Assembly: GCA_002989075.1 (NCBI GenBank)
Contig: PSQN01000007.1
Span: 1,616,206 to 1,680,205, forward strand
Reading direction: 5' to 3'
Source of the DNA: Arthonia radiata
Lineage: Eukaryota > Ascomycota > Arthoniomycetes > Arthoniales > Arthoniaceae
DNA: 64,000 nt
Shown: positions 33,301 to 44,193 of the stretch, in pieces
Numbering within the stretch: position 1 is the stretch's first letter
Layout: every line of letters starts with the position of its first letter
The notes under the pieces: generated by a model
Told to the model about the DNA's origin: nothing
Seen by the model: only the letters and a program-made list of their open reading frames with translations
Databases searched by the model: none
Translations under genes and position numbers: made by a program

Positions 33301-36237
33301 GTGATAACTTGGGATCTGGAGCCTGAGGAGGATGATTTTACCCAAGAAGAGCACGACGCCATGCTCCGAAACTTCAGAGACTTTCCAAAGAAGTTTGGCA
33401 AGATCGCTGGAGGTCTTGAGGGTCGAGACTACAAAGATTGCATCAATCACTACTATGCGACTAAGTGGAATGGCCAGTATAAGCCTCCTCGGGACAAGCG
33501 ACGCAAGCGCCAGAATCCGAAGATCAAGACCGGGCCTGGCGCTCGACCTCGGGCAAACAATCTCATCTCTAATCTCAACGAAGATGCCAAACCTGACCTG
33601 TATGATGGCGACGACGCAATGGCCCCGCTCAGCGCATTCACAGAAAGTGGTCGTCCTAAGCGCGCTGCGGCGCCAACGTTCAAAGATAAAGACCCGCAGG
33701 CCGAAGCGCCATTGCTGGCTACGCCAGCGAGAAAGAACGGCAAGCCTGACCAGTTTGGCGAAAAGGGCCTGGAGAAATCCGCTCGAAAGCCACGAGCGCC
33801 TGGCAAAGAGCCCAAGATCAGGCGGCCACGTATGCCGGCTCGCAGAGATTCTAGATCTCCCGAAAAGATGGATGTAGATACTGCTAGCCTTGAGCGCCTG
33901 CAACCTACTAATAGGGATCTCGAAGGTGCGAGTTCTCTTATAGCAATGGTCGGTGCCAATCAGGCGCCGCTATTACAGAGACCGCCAAACAACGGGCCTG
34001 CCTTTACTGTTGATCCTTCTCAAGCCCGAGCAGCAATGGGTCCTGAAGCTGGCAAACTTCAGACCGTTCGATCTGGCCACGCGGGCGGCACTTCGAGTTA
34101 CTGGTCTGTTCAGGAAGTCGAGATATTTCCGGCACTTGTTGACAAGTACGGTACCGACTGGATGGCCATCGCATCCGAGATGGGCACTAAGACTCACATC
34201 ATGGTCAAGAACTACTTCAATCGATTGAAGGGTAAAGGCCCGGAAATCGAACAGGCAGCCAGAGAAGCAGACGGTAGAAGACATAGGGGTGAGCAGCCAG
34301 CGGCGACGTCTGGTCTGTCATCTACGCCCGTGTCAGCTCCGAAAAGAAACAAAGACTCGGGTTCATCGGGTCAGTCGCGACCACTCGCACCAACGAGCAG
34401 CTCGGAGGTTATCGAAATCGAGGATGAACCGGTGGGGCCTACGGGACCGCCACCGCGCAATCCGGCTATGGAGTTAACTCCTCTCTCTTTTTCTCAGCCT
34501 GAATCGCTGTTTGCGCGCAGCCACGTGCGTTCCAATAGCAACTCTCAGCAATTTCAGCCAGCACCTTTTGCCGCCACGTACGCCCCCATCAGCCAACCTC
34601 AGTATGAGTCGCGCGTGTATGGTCCTCGCGAGCCTGCTGCAACTGCAGCAACTCCAGCCGCACCGCAATATGCACCGCTACCGCGATCCTTAGAGTTCGG
34701 GCCTGTTTCGAATGCTCAGCCTTCAATGTCACGCCCTTCCTACCAGTCTGTGCGACCGGGCGTAGAAAACATTCAATACAGAGCCACCCCTGGATCAAAT
34801 CAACCGATGACCTTTGGAAACGGACCGTCCATGTACAGTGCTTTGCCGTCTGGGATGGATCCTCTGTCTCGGCCACAAGCCACAGACCGAAGCTTTGCAG
34901 ACGATCTGCACCACGCTCAGCAACGAATGAGGGCTCCGTCACCGCAGCCACCCATGGGTGTTAGGCACCTCATGGGCGAGCCTGCGGCTCGACCGCAGTC
35001 AACGCCCTTCCTTGAGCCGGTACGGGGCCCTCCGCCACAACTGACACCGCGGGAAGACGCCAGAGCACCAAGCAGAGAAAACATGGAGAACCCGCCACCG
35101 CCGCCACGATCGGCTGCACCATCGAAGCCTGAACCGAGAAGATCTAATCTGATGTCGCTGCTGAATATGGACGAGCCGACTGACCCACCTCTGATGTCTT
35201 CTACCCCAGCGCAGCCAGCTCCCTCCAAAAATCCCACTCCGCCTCAGTACGGTGCAATATCGACGTCTTCCTTCGCTCCTCCCCCACGTCCAGCCTCAAG
35301 GGTAGAGCGCTTTGAGTATGCTCCTCGTGAACACTTACGCAGGCCATCAATACCCTCTTACCAACCTTCAAACTATCAGCAATTACCTCCGCAACCTAGT
35401 CGGACGCCGGTCGATACACGACAGGCAGAGTCACACAAGCTTCACCCAGGCACATTTCATATTCCCTGGCCGCCAAGTGAGGACCAGGCGCCGGTGCAGC
35501 AAGCTCAACCGCAACAGCGACCGCAACACGAGCCGCCCCCTGTTGATTATCGAGCTTCCTTCCGTCACCATGACCGCTTCAATCCGTCACCGCCGCCCGC
35601 TTATGGTCCGCGTGAGGGTCCGGGCTCAGGTCACAACTCACCTTTCAATCAGCGTATGAGCTTGCAGCATCATCTGAACAGCCGACATGAGCCGTCTCCG
35701 CCGCCCGCAAGGTCGTATGGCTATGCCCCGCCGCCCAGCCACGCCAGAGAGACATCCCTCTCTCATCTAAATCCGGAGCGACGCGCTCCTCCGCCGAGCG
35801 TCTTGCAGCCACACCACACGCCGCGTTCTGGCATGCAACAGCCGCCACCAATCATGCAGCCGGGTATCGTGTCTCGCGCGGAGTCAGGTCAACAGTACGC
35901 GCCAAGAGAGTACGGCCAGTATCAGCCTGCTGATACTCCAGCACGTCCAATGTACAACACACGCCCCAGCGACCCCAATATCGCCGCTCACGAACACAAC
36001 ACTGCCGCCGATCCACGTTACGAGCCGGACAGATCTCGCAGCATCTGGGGTGTCGGCGGTCGTCCTCGGGAAGACGAGCGTGATCGGCGCGCCATTGACT
36101 GGACAGCGGGTCTGCAGCGGGAACCACGTTATGGTCCGACTGGAGGTGCTGGCACACCTGGTCAGCCGCAAACACCCGGCCAGCCGCAGTACGCACCCTA
36201 CCAACCTGTAGAACGCAGGGAGGACCGCAGTCGTTAG
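30361..36237 (+). CDS. SNT1: Two-SANT Snt1/SMRT-like corepressor subunit (1958 aa)
   Basis: One uninterrupted 5.9-kb exon. The N-terminal 250 residues are Arg/Gly/Ser/Asp-rich with RGG-type patches. SANT domain 1 is near residues 980-1040 (WDLEPEEDDFTQEEHDAM...FGKIAGGLEGRDYKDCINHY), preceded by a helical Glu/Arg segment. SANT domain 2 is near 1245-1295 (SSYWSVQEVEIFPALVDKYG...WMAIASEMGTKTHIMVKNYF). This paired arrangement is that of yeast Snt1 and animal NCoR/SMRT, the scaffold of the Set3/HDAC3 histone deacetylase complex. The C-terminal 650 residues are Pro/Gln/Tyr/Arg-rich and disordered. A PxGPR-like motif recurs several times between about 500 and 570. Orthology is inferred from the SANT pair and size. 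Confidence 0.87.
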   Translation: MSQRYNSNTDTRFSRDHSPPRTSSIHPSRAGNLDSRPKEPIPDAPRGPRAAESFRPYGPARRGAGLVRGDYSRQEHRERDSFRRDSFPPGFRRDFRGGRARSPGFDRFASSESFRDFSDQSRDFEFPRGGRGGRYRDAGGGRFVEGRASHSYYPPRDDAPRGRGQYYNSRARGRGPFQEERGASRGGRSPSSPGRNRWARSLSPRDRRQPNDRLGDERFERRGSEMSHDRDDRSRDDDRPRGPDRYQPAPSPTTPQSYRPANLQPFSASRAGQDVERDSYPPRRIPSAPDITAGRERAYDSFRPEQPLKREAVRAEQQSSRPSSPPRPPEVPAFGSLPTKTPTSENPPWNKWIAPEQKLPQAQRAISPPPPPPPHLPAHDEMREAESPPPPPPEVPFVDASEQQPANERSEPSHAATTASPRLDPQQIAPKAPKAHFREPSPAGSTPETHNARPLLKQESPKLPSATITQSIERPINAPTAPAPKLPLLPHDPSPLALRSPPTGPRQLSGVPAGPKASLSPLVARTALSSPGFNPPSGPRAGPLLSPQTNASVPTGPRAERASSMNARPGFAPGGPASWQWNRSDAQVNSLRSMIVPSKREFDSEKANLGDFRTTATTDGSSQVDREDRSSEHLIPSKRQKLDTEEVAEKPQQEDDTRLVESASDEDSLDLDDDSERREKNFQHHKARLEAKMVDLSVPHLRGCSPLRKLNLLSRLALEDLSSFLDPTASISTPAPRSRKSTTHRVISQQALRSPNGAFDGTPEVEPQQYLMPQPVLRAPRIPKPVPKMSPSPIGSPELRALPFLNTGPLTPISDLDAFQDNLRHHDTIKGPIKKELQRREHQRQNDESHLCTQYEEHYRRWKLHVAELDAEQKAREDTERHETIEATMPQLTTEISPSLPTPGESRRRGLHATDYDLEKVLEMSKLEAERAAKEKQERDTANAKPNRAMEAYIPALLPPEDVPLAQFADKSCLRDGRQMVITWDLEPEEDDFTQEEHDAMLRNFRDFPKKFGKIAGGLEGRDYKDCINHYYATKWNGQYKPPRDKRRKRQNPKIKTGPGARPRANNLISNLNEDAKPDLYDGDDAMAPLSAFTESGRPKRAAAPTFKDKDPQAEAPLLATPARKNGKPDQFGEKGLEKSARKPRAPGKEPKIRRPRMPARRDSRSPEKMDVDTASLERLQPTNRDLEGASSLIAMVGANQAPLLQRPPNNGPAFTVDPSQARAAMGPEAGKLQTVRSGHAGGTSSYWSVQEVEIFPALVDKYGTDWMAIASEMGTKTHIMVKNYFNRLKGKGPEIEQAAREADGRRHRGEQPAATSGLSSTPVSAPKRNKDSGSSGQSRPLAPTSSSEVIEIEDEPVGPTGPPPRNPAMELTPLSFSQPESLFARSHVRSNSNSQQFQPAPFAATYAPISQPQYESRVYGPREPAATAATPAAPQYAPLPRSLEFGPVSNAQPSMSRPSYQSVRPGVENIQYRATPGSNQPMTFGNGPSMYSALPSGMDPLSRPQATDRSFADDLHHAQQRMRAPSPQPPMGVRHLMGEPAARPQSTPFLEPVRGPPPQLTPREDARAPSRENMENPPPPPRSAAPSKPEPRRSNLMSLLNMDEPTDPPLMSSTPAQPAPSKNPTPPQYGAISTSSFAPPPRPASRVERFEYAPREHLRRPSIPSYQPSNYQQLPPQPSRTPVDTRQAESHKLHPGTFHIPWPPSEDQAPVQQAQPQQRPQHEPPPVDYRASFRHHDRFNPSPPPAYGPREGPGSGHNSPFNQRMSLQHHLNSRHEPSPPPARSYGYAPPPSHARETSLSHLNPERRAPPPSVLQPHHTPRSGMQQPPPIMQPGIVSRAESGQQYAPREYGQYQPADTPARPMYNTRPSDPNIAAHEHNTAADPRYEPDRSRSIWGVGGRPREDERDRRAIDWTAGLQREPRYGPTGGAGTPGQPQTPGQPQYAPYQPVERREDRSR

Positions 36238-37383
36238 GAGCGACCGTCGGGCTCTGCAACTGAGGCACGTAGCAGTGGCGATAGCGGGTATTGCACCAAG
36301 AGTACAGAGACTTCATTCGATGAAGATGACCTTGCAGTTGCATGGGAGGACTTGCTGCAATTCCTTGGCCAATCCGATGAGCAATGTGAGAGACATCTGG
36401 TCTAGCGGCGGGCTAGACCCACAATAACTTTCTAATATCGCCCGTCATCCGCCATCTTTGAGTGTCAGACAAACGCAGGGTCGTCACTCGGCTGAACGCA
36501 TGATGTATATGTTTCTGTGACAAAGTCGTGACGGGTGTATGATGATGAGATACCCATGGACGGCCCTTTAGTTTGTTTCATCTCTGTACAGAATAGCGTG
36601 GCGTTTGGTCACGACTGTTATATTACGTAGTTAATGTCATAATCTGAGTCTTGCTCAATTCCGAGACAGCAAGAGAACATGGAGAGGCTCTTGTTGCAGC
36701 GATCCATGATGGGATCTTGTTAGACCGGATGCATCTCATGCCCCTAGGCTTCCATAGCTTTGTCAGCAGATTCCCGAACACAGCAAGGTCGGCTTCAGCG
36801 CCACCGTTCTCTAACAGAGGATTGATGTTATCCTACGTCCGTTACAGCGTGCAGGCTTCACGGGATGTTGACGAAAAATCCCATCTACTAACAGCGCTAA
36901 CATAGATGCTACAAACTGCAACGTTTCTAAAGCCCTCGTTGATACTGTGAATACTACGAGGATACTCTGAAGATGCCAGGACCGTTGGTATACATGTAAC
37001 ATACACCGAGCTTTGCTTGTGCCGCTCGTACAAGCAACCCGAGCAAGCCCCGTAAGGTCTAAGTCAGGCGTCTGAATTACGCCCCCAAATGCAATGATGT
37101 TAGGGGCTTGGGGGGTGCCGGCGCCCCTTTATGGCGGGCCGTGCTGCCCCCGTCTCACGAGCCTCGGTGCGGGTCTAGGCGGACTGACCAAGCAACCGAG
37201 CTTTGAGTACTCTTTCTTAAGTTTTGGCGCTTTGCAACTGCCTAGCAAGCAGTCCTCCGACCTCCGACCTTTGAATCAGTCGCAGCGTGGTGCGTCTCCG
37301 AAACAGTGCTACGAAACACTCATTTTCGTTCCGCTTGTTGATCGAAGACCCTGCTCTGGTTACAGCGTCAAGTGACCGCGCAC
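36238..37383. other. 1.1-kb intergenic region
   Basis: Holds the 3' region of the SANT-domain gene. At 37100-37150 there is an unusually G/C-rich segment with a near-palindrome (GGGGTGCCGGCGCCCC) able to form a hairpin. No gene recognised. Confidence 0.4.
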
Positions 37384-38725
37384 ATGCCCCTCAGACTAGA
37401 CGCTCTTCCCTTCGAGGTCCTCATAGGTATCGCCAGCGCTTGTGAAGCTCTATCAGCTATCAACTTATCTGTGACGTGTCATCGACTTCGAGAAGCAGCC
37501 TGGCAGTTTCGAGTCTTTCGCAACATCTTGAAAGTCCGGCAAACACCGTGGCCACCAAGGCTGACAGAACATGGAGTAAACTTCTGGGGCACTCGGTTTG
37601 CAGCGGAGCCCACTGCGCAGGTCGACATTGAGGCCATCGACAAAGCGGCGGAACAGGATGTTGCGATCTGGGCGAAGTACGCAGTGGCGAATGACTGTGC
37701 AAACCAGTTCCACGGTGGGCAGAATCAAGACCTGAGGGAGGGACGTGTACAGAGCATGCTACGTTGGGCCCCTCACCTTGTCTTTTATCGTCATCCCTTT
37801 CTTTCGTCAGCATGGTTGGCTCTCAATCTCAAAAGTGTCATGTCTGGCGAGCCTTTTGACGCTGAGCGTGCGTTCTTGTACGCCTCTTGTATGATGAGCA
37901 TTACAGAGGACGGCTTGGGGATGTTGTTGGAGGAGAAAACGATTATAGATGAATGGGTAGATGACGCTCGTAAAGTCGGGACCACACCTGCAAAGGCCTA
38001 TCGAGCATTAGGTATGTTCTATTCACTTGGACATAAACGTCGCAAAGAGACTCTATACTCGCCAGTGTGATACCAATGGTGATGTCTGTAATGGGACGAT
38101 AGTGTCTGGGCGATGTTGGGATAGATACATGACGCGTTGAATAGAGCTAATACGGACAGGTGACTTCGCGTTCGTGCTGCGGACTCTTCAACATCACGGA
38201 GTGCACGCTCCTCCAACCCCAGGCCCACACCCACGGCCCGTTCCAAGTCCCTTTGGCTTCCCCACGTTTAAACCACCAGTACCTTTCACCGATAACTTTA
38301 CAGCCTGGCACGATGCCTACGTCCGATCTCTCTGTACCGAGGAATACTTCACATCCGGTACTTGGGTCGGAACCTACACTGAGCCCAGGATTAGAGCCTG
38401 CGATGAGCCAATGCTGGGTATCAAGTTTCGTGCCGGTGTTGAAGGGGATCCGAGATCAATCGCAGCCAACGGCATCGACAAAGTCGGACCATTTCAGCTT
38501 TGGGGCCGTCTGCGAAACGACTCGTTAGGGCACGGCATGTACGACAGCGAGTTGGAGATGTTCAAGATCTATCACTCACATACGTGGTTCTGGCGGTGCA
38601 GGATCACGCCATTTGGCCTGTTTGGAACTTGGCATGCGGGAGAAGGGCCACGGGCTCAAGGCAATGTGTGGTTGTGGAAGGAGGAGTGGATGACGCAGAA
38701 GCTGGTGACACCGGGTCGCCGCTAG
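37384..38725 (+). CDS. F-box protein (397 aa)
   Basis: Exons 37384-38011 and 38160-38725, phase-1 intron of 148 nt. The N-terminus PLRLDALPFEVLIGIASACE...CHRLREAAWQ (residues 2-40) matches the F-box pattern LP.E.l..I...l, the Skp1-binding element of SCF ubiquitin ligases. The second half (GTWVGTYTEPRIRACDEPML...FKIYHSHTWFWRCRITPFGL...GTWHAGEGPRAQGNVWLWKEE) looks like a beta-rich substrate-binding domain found in other fungal F-box proteins. Target unknown. The first possible start codon in this frame is the ATG at 37384. Confidence 0.85.
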
Positions 38726-39134
38726 GTCGGGGTATGCTAGCGTGCGACAAACACTCGAATGTCAAGTGCGACCGACAAAGGACTACTGCACACTGACATG
38801 CCAGCAAAGGAGCGTTTAGTGCTCCCTGGATTGATAGTGCGAATTGTTTGTGGAGCATTGTGTATGAAGAAAACATCGGTGATAAAGATCCTCGAAGCAA
38901 ACTGATGCCAGAATACTTGGATGGTGTTGGAACTACGTGTTGCCGGTTTGAAGCCGGCGCAGAGCTTGAATAGCCTTTTGGAATCAAGTGTACGAGTAGC
39001 CTTCGCGTTAGCCTTGAAAGTCTGGCGTGATGATATCAATCAGACATCAATCACCGCGCAAATGGTCCACTGCAAAGCCGGCGAGTGCTTCTCTATCGCT
39101 TTGCTGCCGGTAACAGCCGCTCAAAACGCTTTAA
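38726..39134. other. Convergent intergenic region
   Basis: Between the F-box gene and a small minus-strand gene. Nothing recognised. Confidence 0.35.
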
Positions 39135-39608
39135 TTAGCGCAACTCTTCTGGAACGTCGGTCAGATGAAGTGTTGCGTCTTTGACTTCTTGCCCAAAGTC
39201 AAGCTCCTCGCCTGGCGTCTCGTTGGTCATGGCGCTTAGCTTGCCCGATGTGTCGTTGACCAAAACCTTCGTAAACGTTGTACGTCCGAACATTTCGTGA
39301 AAGTCCTCATGTGCTTTCTCGGATCGAAGTTCCGGGTCGATTTGCAGTAGCATATGCCGACTACGGGAGACGGAGTCGTGCATGAAGTAAACCTTGTTCT
39401 GCTTCTCTCTGGGTGGTGGCTGGCTTGCAGGGGCAGCTGCCATTGCCTCCCGCAGAGCAGGATGGACAGCAAGAGCGTTGATGAGATTTTGCAGGTTCGT
39501 TAGGAGCGCTGCGTATTGAGGCGACGCGTTTGCAGGCATGTATTTGGACACTGGGGACGGATCTGCGTAGCTGGGCGTCTCTTGCCCGGTGACTCTGTCC
39601 AAAGGCAT
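39135..39608 (-). CDS. Small uncharacterised protein (157 aa)
   Basis: Single-exon minus-strand frame. I chose the ATG at 39608 (MPLDRVTGQETPSYADPSPV), since the preceding 51 in-frame residues look like translated leader. No family is recognised. The sequence has a helical, Leu/Ala-rich segment (QYAALLTNLQNLINALAVHP), a short Pro-rich linker, and a compact second half with KVYFMHDSVSRSRHMLLQID and EDFHEMFGRTTFTKVLVND, ending in acidic residues. There is no signal peptide or membrane helix. Coding status rests on frame length and composition. Confidence 0.55.
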   Translation of the reverse strand: MPLDRVTGQETPSYADPSPVSKYMPANASPQYAALLTNLQNLINALAVHPALREAMAAAPASQPPPREKQNKVYFMHDSVSRSRHMLLQIDPELRSEKAHEDFHEMFGRTTFTKVLVNDTSGKLSAMTNETPGEELDFGQEVKDATLHLTDVPEELR

Positions 39609-40291
39609 AGTGAAGTCCTGGCGTCTACAGATGATACTTTCTTTTTGGAATATTCTGGTAAAATGTGGGGAGAAGCGAGAAGAGGAGTGACGGAAAACAA
39701 ATACTCCTATGCCGGTGTGTCGGGTGTGGACACAACAAGGCGCTTGCGTTGGACGCGTCACAATATAACTATATGGAGTAGGTCGTACAGGAGATACCGA
39801 GTCAAGCCAAACGAGCGGTCTGGGTGAGCATCAAAGCAAGAACGCTCCTGTCCTTTCGCGACTTTGCTGTCTTGCAGGAGTTGGAACGGTGACAAACCTG
39901 CCAGACTGCGAAGGGATGGCAAAAGCGTCTCCGCTTCCCGCGTCTCTTGATATATGCTGTTGAAGTCTAAGCATGGTAGAGATGGCAGCCGCGGTGCCGC
40001 ACGAGACTGATCAACAATCAGCAGAGCTTGTCCGCATCACAAGAGAGCATACAATCTCCGTTGCTCTCTGCTATGCCAGCTCTTCGGCTGCCACACGGCG
40101 GGGTCGGGGACAGGAAGAGGTCTTTTTCCTGCCTTTCCAGTCCGTGGCACCGTGGCTTACTCTGGCGGATACTAGTCCACATTCGGATATTTCGTCCCAT
40201 ACCGCTTACTAAATCCGTAGGAAGTTATACTTTATCCTTGAAGCGATCGCAAGACATCAATAACCTGGTCGCACGAACACAAAAACTGTCC
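39609..40291. other. Divergent intergenic region
   Basis: Region between the small minus-strand gene and the DUF924 gene. The DUF924 frame is open upstream from 40028, so a longer N-terminus is possible, but that part lacks conserved character. Nothing else is seen. Confidence 0.35.
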
Positions 40292-41311
40292 ATGCGCCCA
40301 TTTCGAGGCCTTCACATACACTTCGAGCTTGGAATCGGTGCTCTCCTTGCTGTCTTCGCTGCTGTTGTACTCCTACGCTACCCGACCTATCTATACAACC
40401 TTCTGCCCTTCACATCTGCATCTAGCTTCTCTATGAACGCTGACAGCCCGGTTACGATGCCCGCGCTACCTAAAGAGATCTTCAATCGCACTTTATACCG
40501 CTCAGTCCTGCAACTCTGGTTCACTGGCCAACCTCTGACCTCTACAGCACCCAGTCCTTCGGCTATGAAACGCTGGTTCAACGTTGGCGCTTCTCCTGAA
40601 GAGAGGTCTGCTTTCGATAGTCAGTGTCGGACCATCGTCTCGCCCGCACTCGACTTTCTCAGCCCTGAGAAGTTCGCGCTGCCGAAATGGAAAAGTTTCG
40701 ACGCCGATCGGGACAACGCCCAGGCTCTGAGTGAACCCTTCCGCAGACGGATCTTAGAGGATGGCCAAGACATAGCTTCCAGTCCGCTCTCGTCATCTCA
40801 AGAGGTCCCGACGGACCTCAATCACGCTGACATAGCTCGCGCCTTTTTCCTACTATTTGACCAGATGCCTCGCAACCTCTACCGAGACCTTTCTGATCAA
40901 TGGCGCATTTACTCGCATTACGATCGTTTGGCACGTGCGCTATTGCACAGCATTCTCGGCACGACTACAAACTCGACTTCAAGTCTGACTGAACTTGACA
41001 CGCGCGACACCCTGGCGCACTCCCCTGCACACCGTCTATGGATGTATATGCCGCTCGAGCATTCGGAGGATCTACGTGACCATGAGCTCATGGGCGAAAA
41101 GATCGCCGACATGGTGGCGCGGTGCGAAGAGCGCAGCGACGACGCGGGAAAGGGGTTCGTGAAGCAGATTGCGGCGTACGAGAAAGAACACCGAGAAATC
41201 ATCGAGCGGTTCGGGCGGTATTGTCATCGTAACGAAGCGCTGAAGAGGAAACCAGGACGGGAGGAAACGGAGTTCTTGGAGGGAGGCGGGGCGAGGTTTG
41301 GGACTGGCTGA
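40292..41311 (+). CDS. Membrane-anchored DUF924 family protein (339 aa)
   Basis: Single exon. The chosen ATG at 40292 places one transmembrane helix at residues about 11-33 (LGIGALLAVFAAVVLLRYPT). The DUF924 domain follows: YRSVLQLWFTGQ, MKRWFNVGASPEER, the hallmark FFLLFDQMPRNLYRDLSDQW, and HRLWMYMPLEHSEDLRDHEL, with RFGRYCHRNEALKRK near the end. DUF924 is an alpha-helical TPR-like family, widespread in bacteria and fungi, of unknown biochemical role. An N-terminal membrane anchor is an addition to the domain. An upstream in-frame ATG at 40028 would add 88 residues. Confidence 0.82.
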   Translation: MRPFRGLHIHFELGIGALLAVFAAVVLLRYPTYLYNLLPFTSASSFSMNADSPVTMPALPKEIFNRTLYRSVLQLWFTGQPLTSTAPSPSAMKRWFNVGASPEERSAFDSQCRTIVSPALDFLSPEKFALPKWKSFDADRDNAQALSEPFRRRILEDGQDIASSPLSSSQEVPTDLNHADIARAFFLLFDQMPRNLYRDLSDQWRIYSHYDRLARALLHSILGTTTNSTSSLTELDTRDTLAHSPAHRLWMYMPLEHSEDLRDHELMGEKIADMVARCEERSDDAGKGFVKQIAAYEKEHREIIERFGRYCHRNEALKRKPGREETEFLEGGGARFGTG

Positions 41312-41889
41312 CGAAACGCCCGACATGAGCCAGTACGACCACGGCCAGGAAAGCAGCTCAGCGTGCGGCGTAAGCCTGTGAATCGAGCGTAGTTCAAAGC
41401 TCGGATCCAATGTATCAGCTGCCATTCGATTGATAGACGAAATAAGAATACTACAAATGCACCGTCTTGGCGAAAACGGCAAGCGCGACCACGCTGCAAC
41501 ACATTCTTCGAGTAACGAAGGCGGGAGCAATCGCCTGCGTCGCTCCTGCTTTGATTTTGAACAAGCTAGCGGTTGGTCATTCTGGCCACACGTTCGCAGG
41601 GCGTGCCGCTTTAAGCGTTCAGGCGACTGCGCTCGGGTCGCATGGTCTCCAGCAGCGGCTCCAGCAGCGCCCGGCATGAAGCTGTGCCACTTCTGTGCTC
41701 ATCAGCGGCAGTCAGTGGTTCAGCGCATACAAGTTCTGGACCTTTTGCGGAATCCAGTGATGTCTTGAGATAGTCCTTCTCCTGCTCATCCAGCAGATTG
41801 CGGGTCACCAGACAGCTGTAAAAATACGTCATTGATAACGAGACACTCTTGAGCAAAGCTGGGCCTCGAATGAAAAGTCAGGTCCGTCA
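41312..41889. other. Convergent intergenic region
   Basis: Between the DUF924 gene and the GDSL esterase gene. Open frames on both strands lack conserved motifs. Nothing recognised. Confidence 0.35.
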
Positions 41890-43340
41890 TTAGAGGTGAA
41901 CAACGTCTGATGTGCAATAATTCCGACGTCCGTCCATGCCGAAGCAGTCACTGGCAATGAATGCGGCAGTAAGTTTGTGGACTATGGGCGTTGGATGCGC
42001 ATGATCCAGCCAGAAATATTTCGAGCACCTCGCGTAGCACTTTGGAGCCAAGTCGGTCTGGTTGTCTGTAGCGAAAGCATCATAAGGGCACTGATTTGAA
42101 ACATTCTCAAGCTCAGCGTATTGGGTGAAATGCCCTGGATTGCGAATCACCCTCAGCCTAAAGGTTCATAGTCAGTAAGAAGCAATCTGCATGATCCGTA
42201 GTGGTACGCGCAAAGTTCAGCCTTCGAAGTAGACCTTTTGCGACGGCGCCAGCCCTTTGGCGGCACAGTAACATCTCAACAGCTAGAAATCTCAAGAGAA
42301 AGTGCTCGGCGACTTACCACAAGCTGTGCACATCGAAGAGGAAGAATTTGGCGTCTGTATGTCGTCGGACAAGCTTCTTGTGCATTTGGTTCAGGCGTTG
42401 GTTGTACTCAGTAACGTACAGATTGGTCGATTGGGCACGTAACCCAATCTGAGGGAGTGTATCGATCGGTGGGACATTCATAATCAAGAAGTGTCGAGCA
42501 CCAAGCCTGTACAATCTGTCGAAAGAAGCCCCATACGTAGCGAAAATGGCCTCGTAGGGAACAGCGGTCTCTTTCTCCAGGGCGTTGAAGACCTCGTTGA
42601 ACCCAAACCAGCTCGCGAAAAGCGTAGTATCATTCTTCCAGTCGGCAAAGGGGGGTCTTTCTTTGGTGTGTTTTGAGCCTTGAAAGACGTTGATCTCCTC
42701 TTTGAGTGTGTTTGTAGTGGTGTGTGGGGCCGCTGTGCCCAACTTTATGGCTTCATACGCAGATCCTTCAATGAGTGCACCAGATCCAGCGAGATTTGTG
42801 ACCTTGAAAACGCTGGAGTTATAGCTTGATTGGAGATATTGGATCCATTTGGTATTGCTGGGAAAGCGTGTCAATCTCGGTATGAGAATGTGCAATCGAA
42901 TGAGGAAGGGGTTCCTACCAATCTTGGTCTTCGTCAAGCCTATATAAGAGAATAGCTCGTTAGCGTTTAGAAATCCGAACGAACATAGCCCGACCGCGCT
43001 TACAGGAGATCATGATTGCCAAAAGGAGCGTCCAGCGTCGGCCTTGGCCCTCTGGGGTTGAAGTATGTCGTTGAGTAGGAGTCACCGCTGAATAGTGTGA
43101 GTGGAACCCCAGTGAGGATGCTTTGTATTAATCGTACAAGACTACGACATTCTCAATTTGCTCGAAGCCTGGCCACGCGGAGTTCTCTTTGATTGATTCA
43201 CTGAATAAATCTGGTGCGCGGTGATATCGATCTCGGAAGTCCCCTGTGAGCACCGACCAAGCAGCTACGGTCGCAAGAAAGCCCAGGAGGCTCCATAATG
43301 CAATGCTAGCTCGCGGTCCAAGACCGTACACGGCGAGCAT
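41890..43340 (-). CDS. Membrane-anchored GDSL esterase, CE16-like (371 aa)
   Basis: Five minus-strand exons fit by phase: 43340-43138, 43087-43004, 42939-42919, 42857-42318 and 42157-41890. Residues about 8-30 (RASIALWSLLGFLATVAAW) form a signal anchor. Splicing across exons 1-2 creates the block I nucleophile motif VVVFGDSYS (about residues 65-73). Later come TLFASWFGFNEV (block III, Gly/Asn oxyanion region), FLIMNVPPID and the C-terminal catalytic Asp-His in FWLDHAHPTP. These mark the SGNH/GDSL fold; closeness to carbohydrate esterase family 16 acetyl-esterases is inferred. It is divergently placed against a GT90 glycosyltransferase gene, which suggests a role on the same glycan. Confidence 0.87.
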
Positions 43341-44193
43341 GATCGCGCTCGAGCAGCGGATTATGCAAACACGCCATGGACATGTTGCGATCGGACGGAG
43401 CAATATCCGTCATTGAAACGCTGAGCGTAGCAAGCATCATCTTTGCGTCAGAAGCCTTCAGGCCGGCCGAAGAAGCGGTACTATGGCTGCGCTTGGAAGT
43501 CTCTACCAAACATGTGTGATACTGGTGTTCAAACTGAAGCTTTGGCAAAGCGCAAAGATCGCTGAGGCTAGACGGGTATCGTTGGTAACAAGTTGAGAGA
43601 CCGGGCTTTTGCTGGAGCCATGTGCATAGCGTATGCTGAGAACAAGTATTGTGTTGAACCTCACGAAGTTCCTGTCACGCCAGATCTTTGCTGTCTAGGC
43701 GGCTATGCGAAGATCAGAACGACTGCTGCGTCGGACGCTCGACCTCTCAAGCTCTCAATTCGTTTACAAGCGTGCCTTGAGGGGCGGCATTCTAAACTGT
43801 CGTACCCAAATGGGCGTGCGGTGCTCCCAATTGGGTCGACTACCGGAGGAAAAGTTGGCGCCGAACGTTATCATCGACAAGGCTGAGATTGCCCTGACGC
43901 CAGTCTGTTTTGGGTATGGTCGAGCCAATGGCCGAGAATATCTTGCCTCTCAACCATTTCCCTGTCCAACGTCAGTCTGAATCTATCAATCCACTTCTCC
44001 CCTGGCCGACAACCTGCTTCAGCCTTATTAACACCGCGATTTGACCCTGAAAACGTCCAAGCTACCGGTATGGAGCTGAATTGAACGACTTCGAGGCTTG
44101 GCTCCACGTCCACGCGACTGAGTCGGGGTGCGCTCTCCTTGCTTGGATCGCGAATCTTCACGTGGGCGAAAAATTTTGACTGCTACCCCTATC
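43341..44193. promoter_or_regulatory. Divergent promoter region of the GDSL esterase and GT90 genes
   Basis: 853 bases separate the two start codons, reading outward in both directions. Short frames are present but none looks coding. No known factor site can be assigned. Confidence 0.4.
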
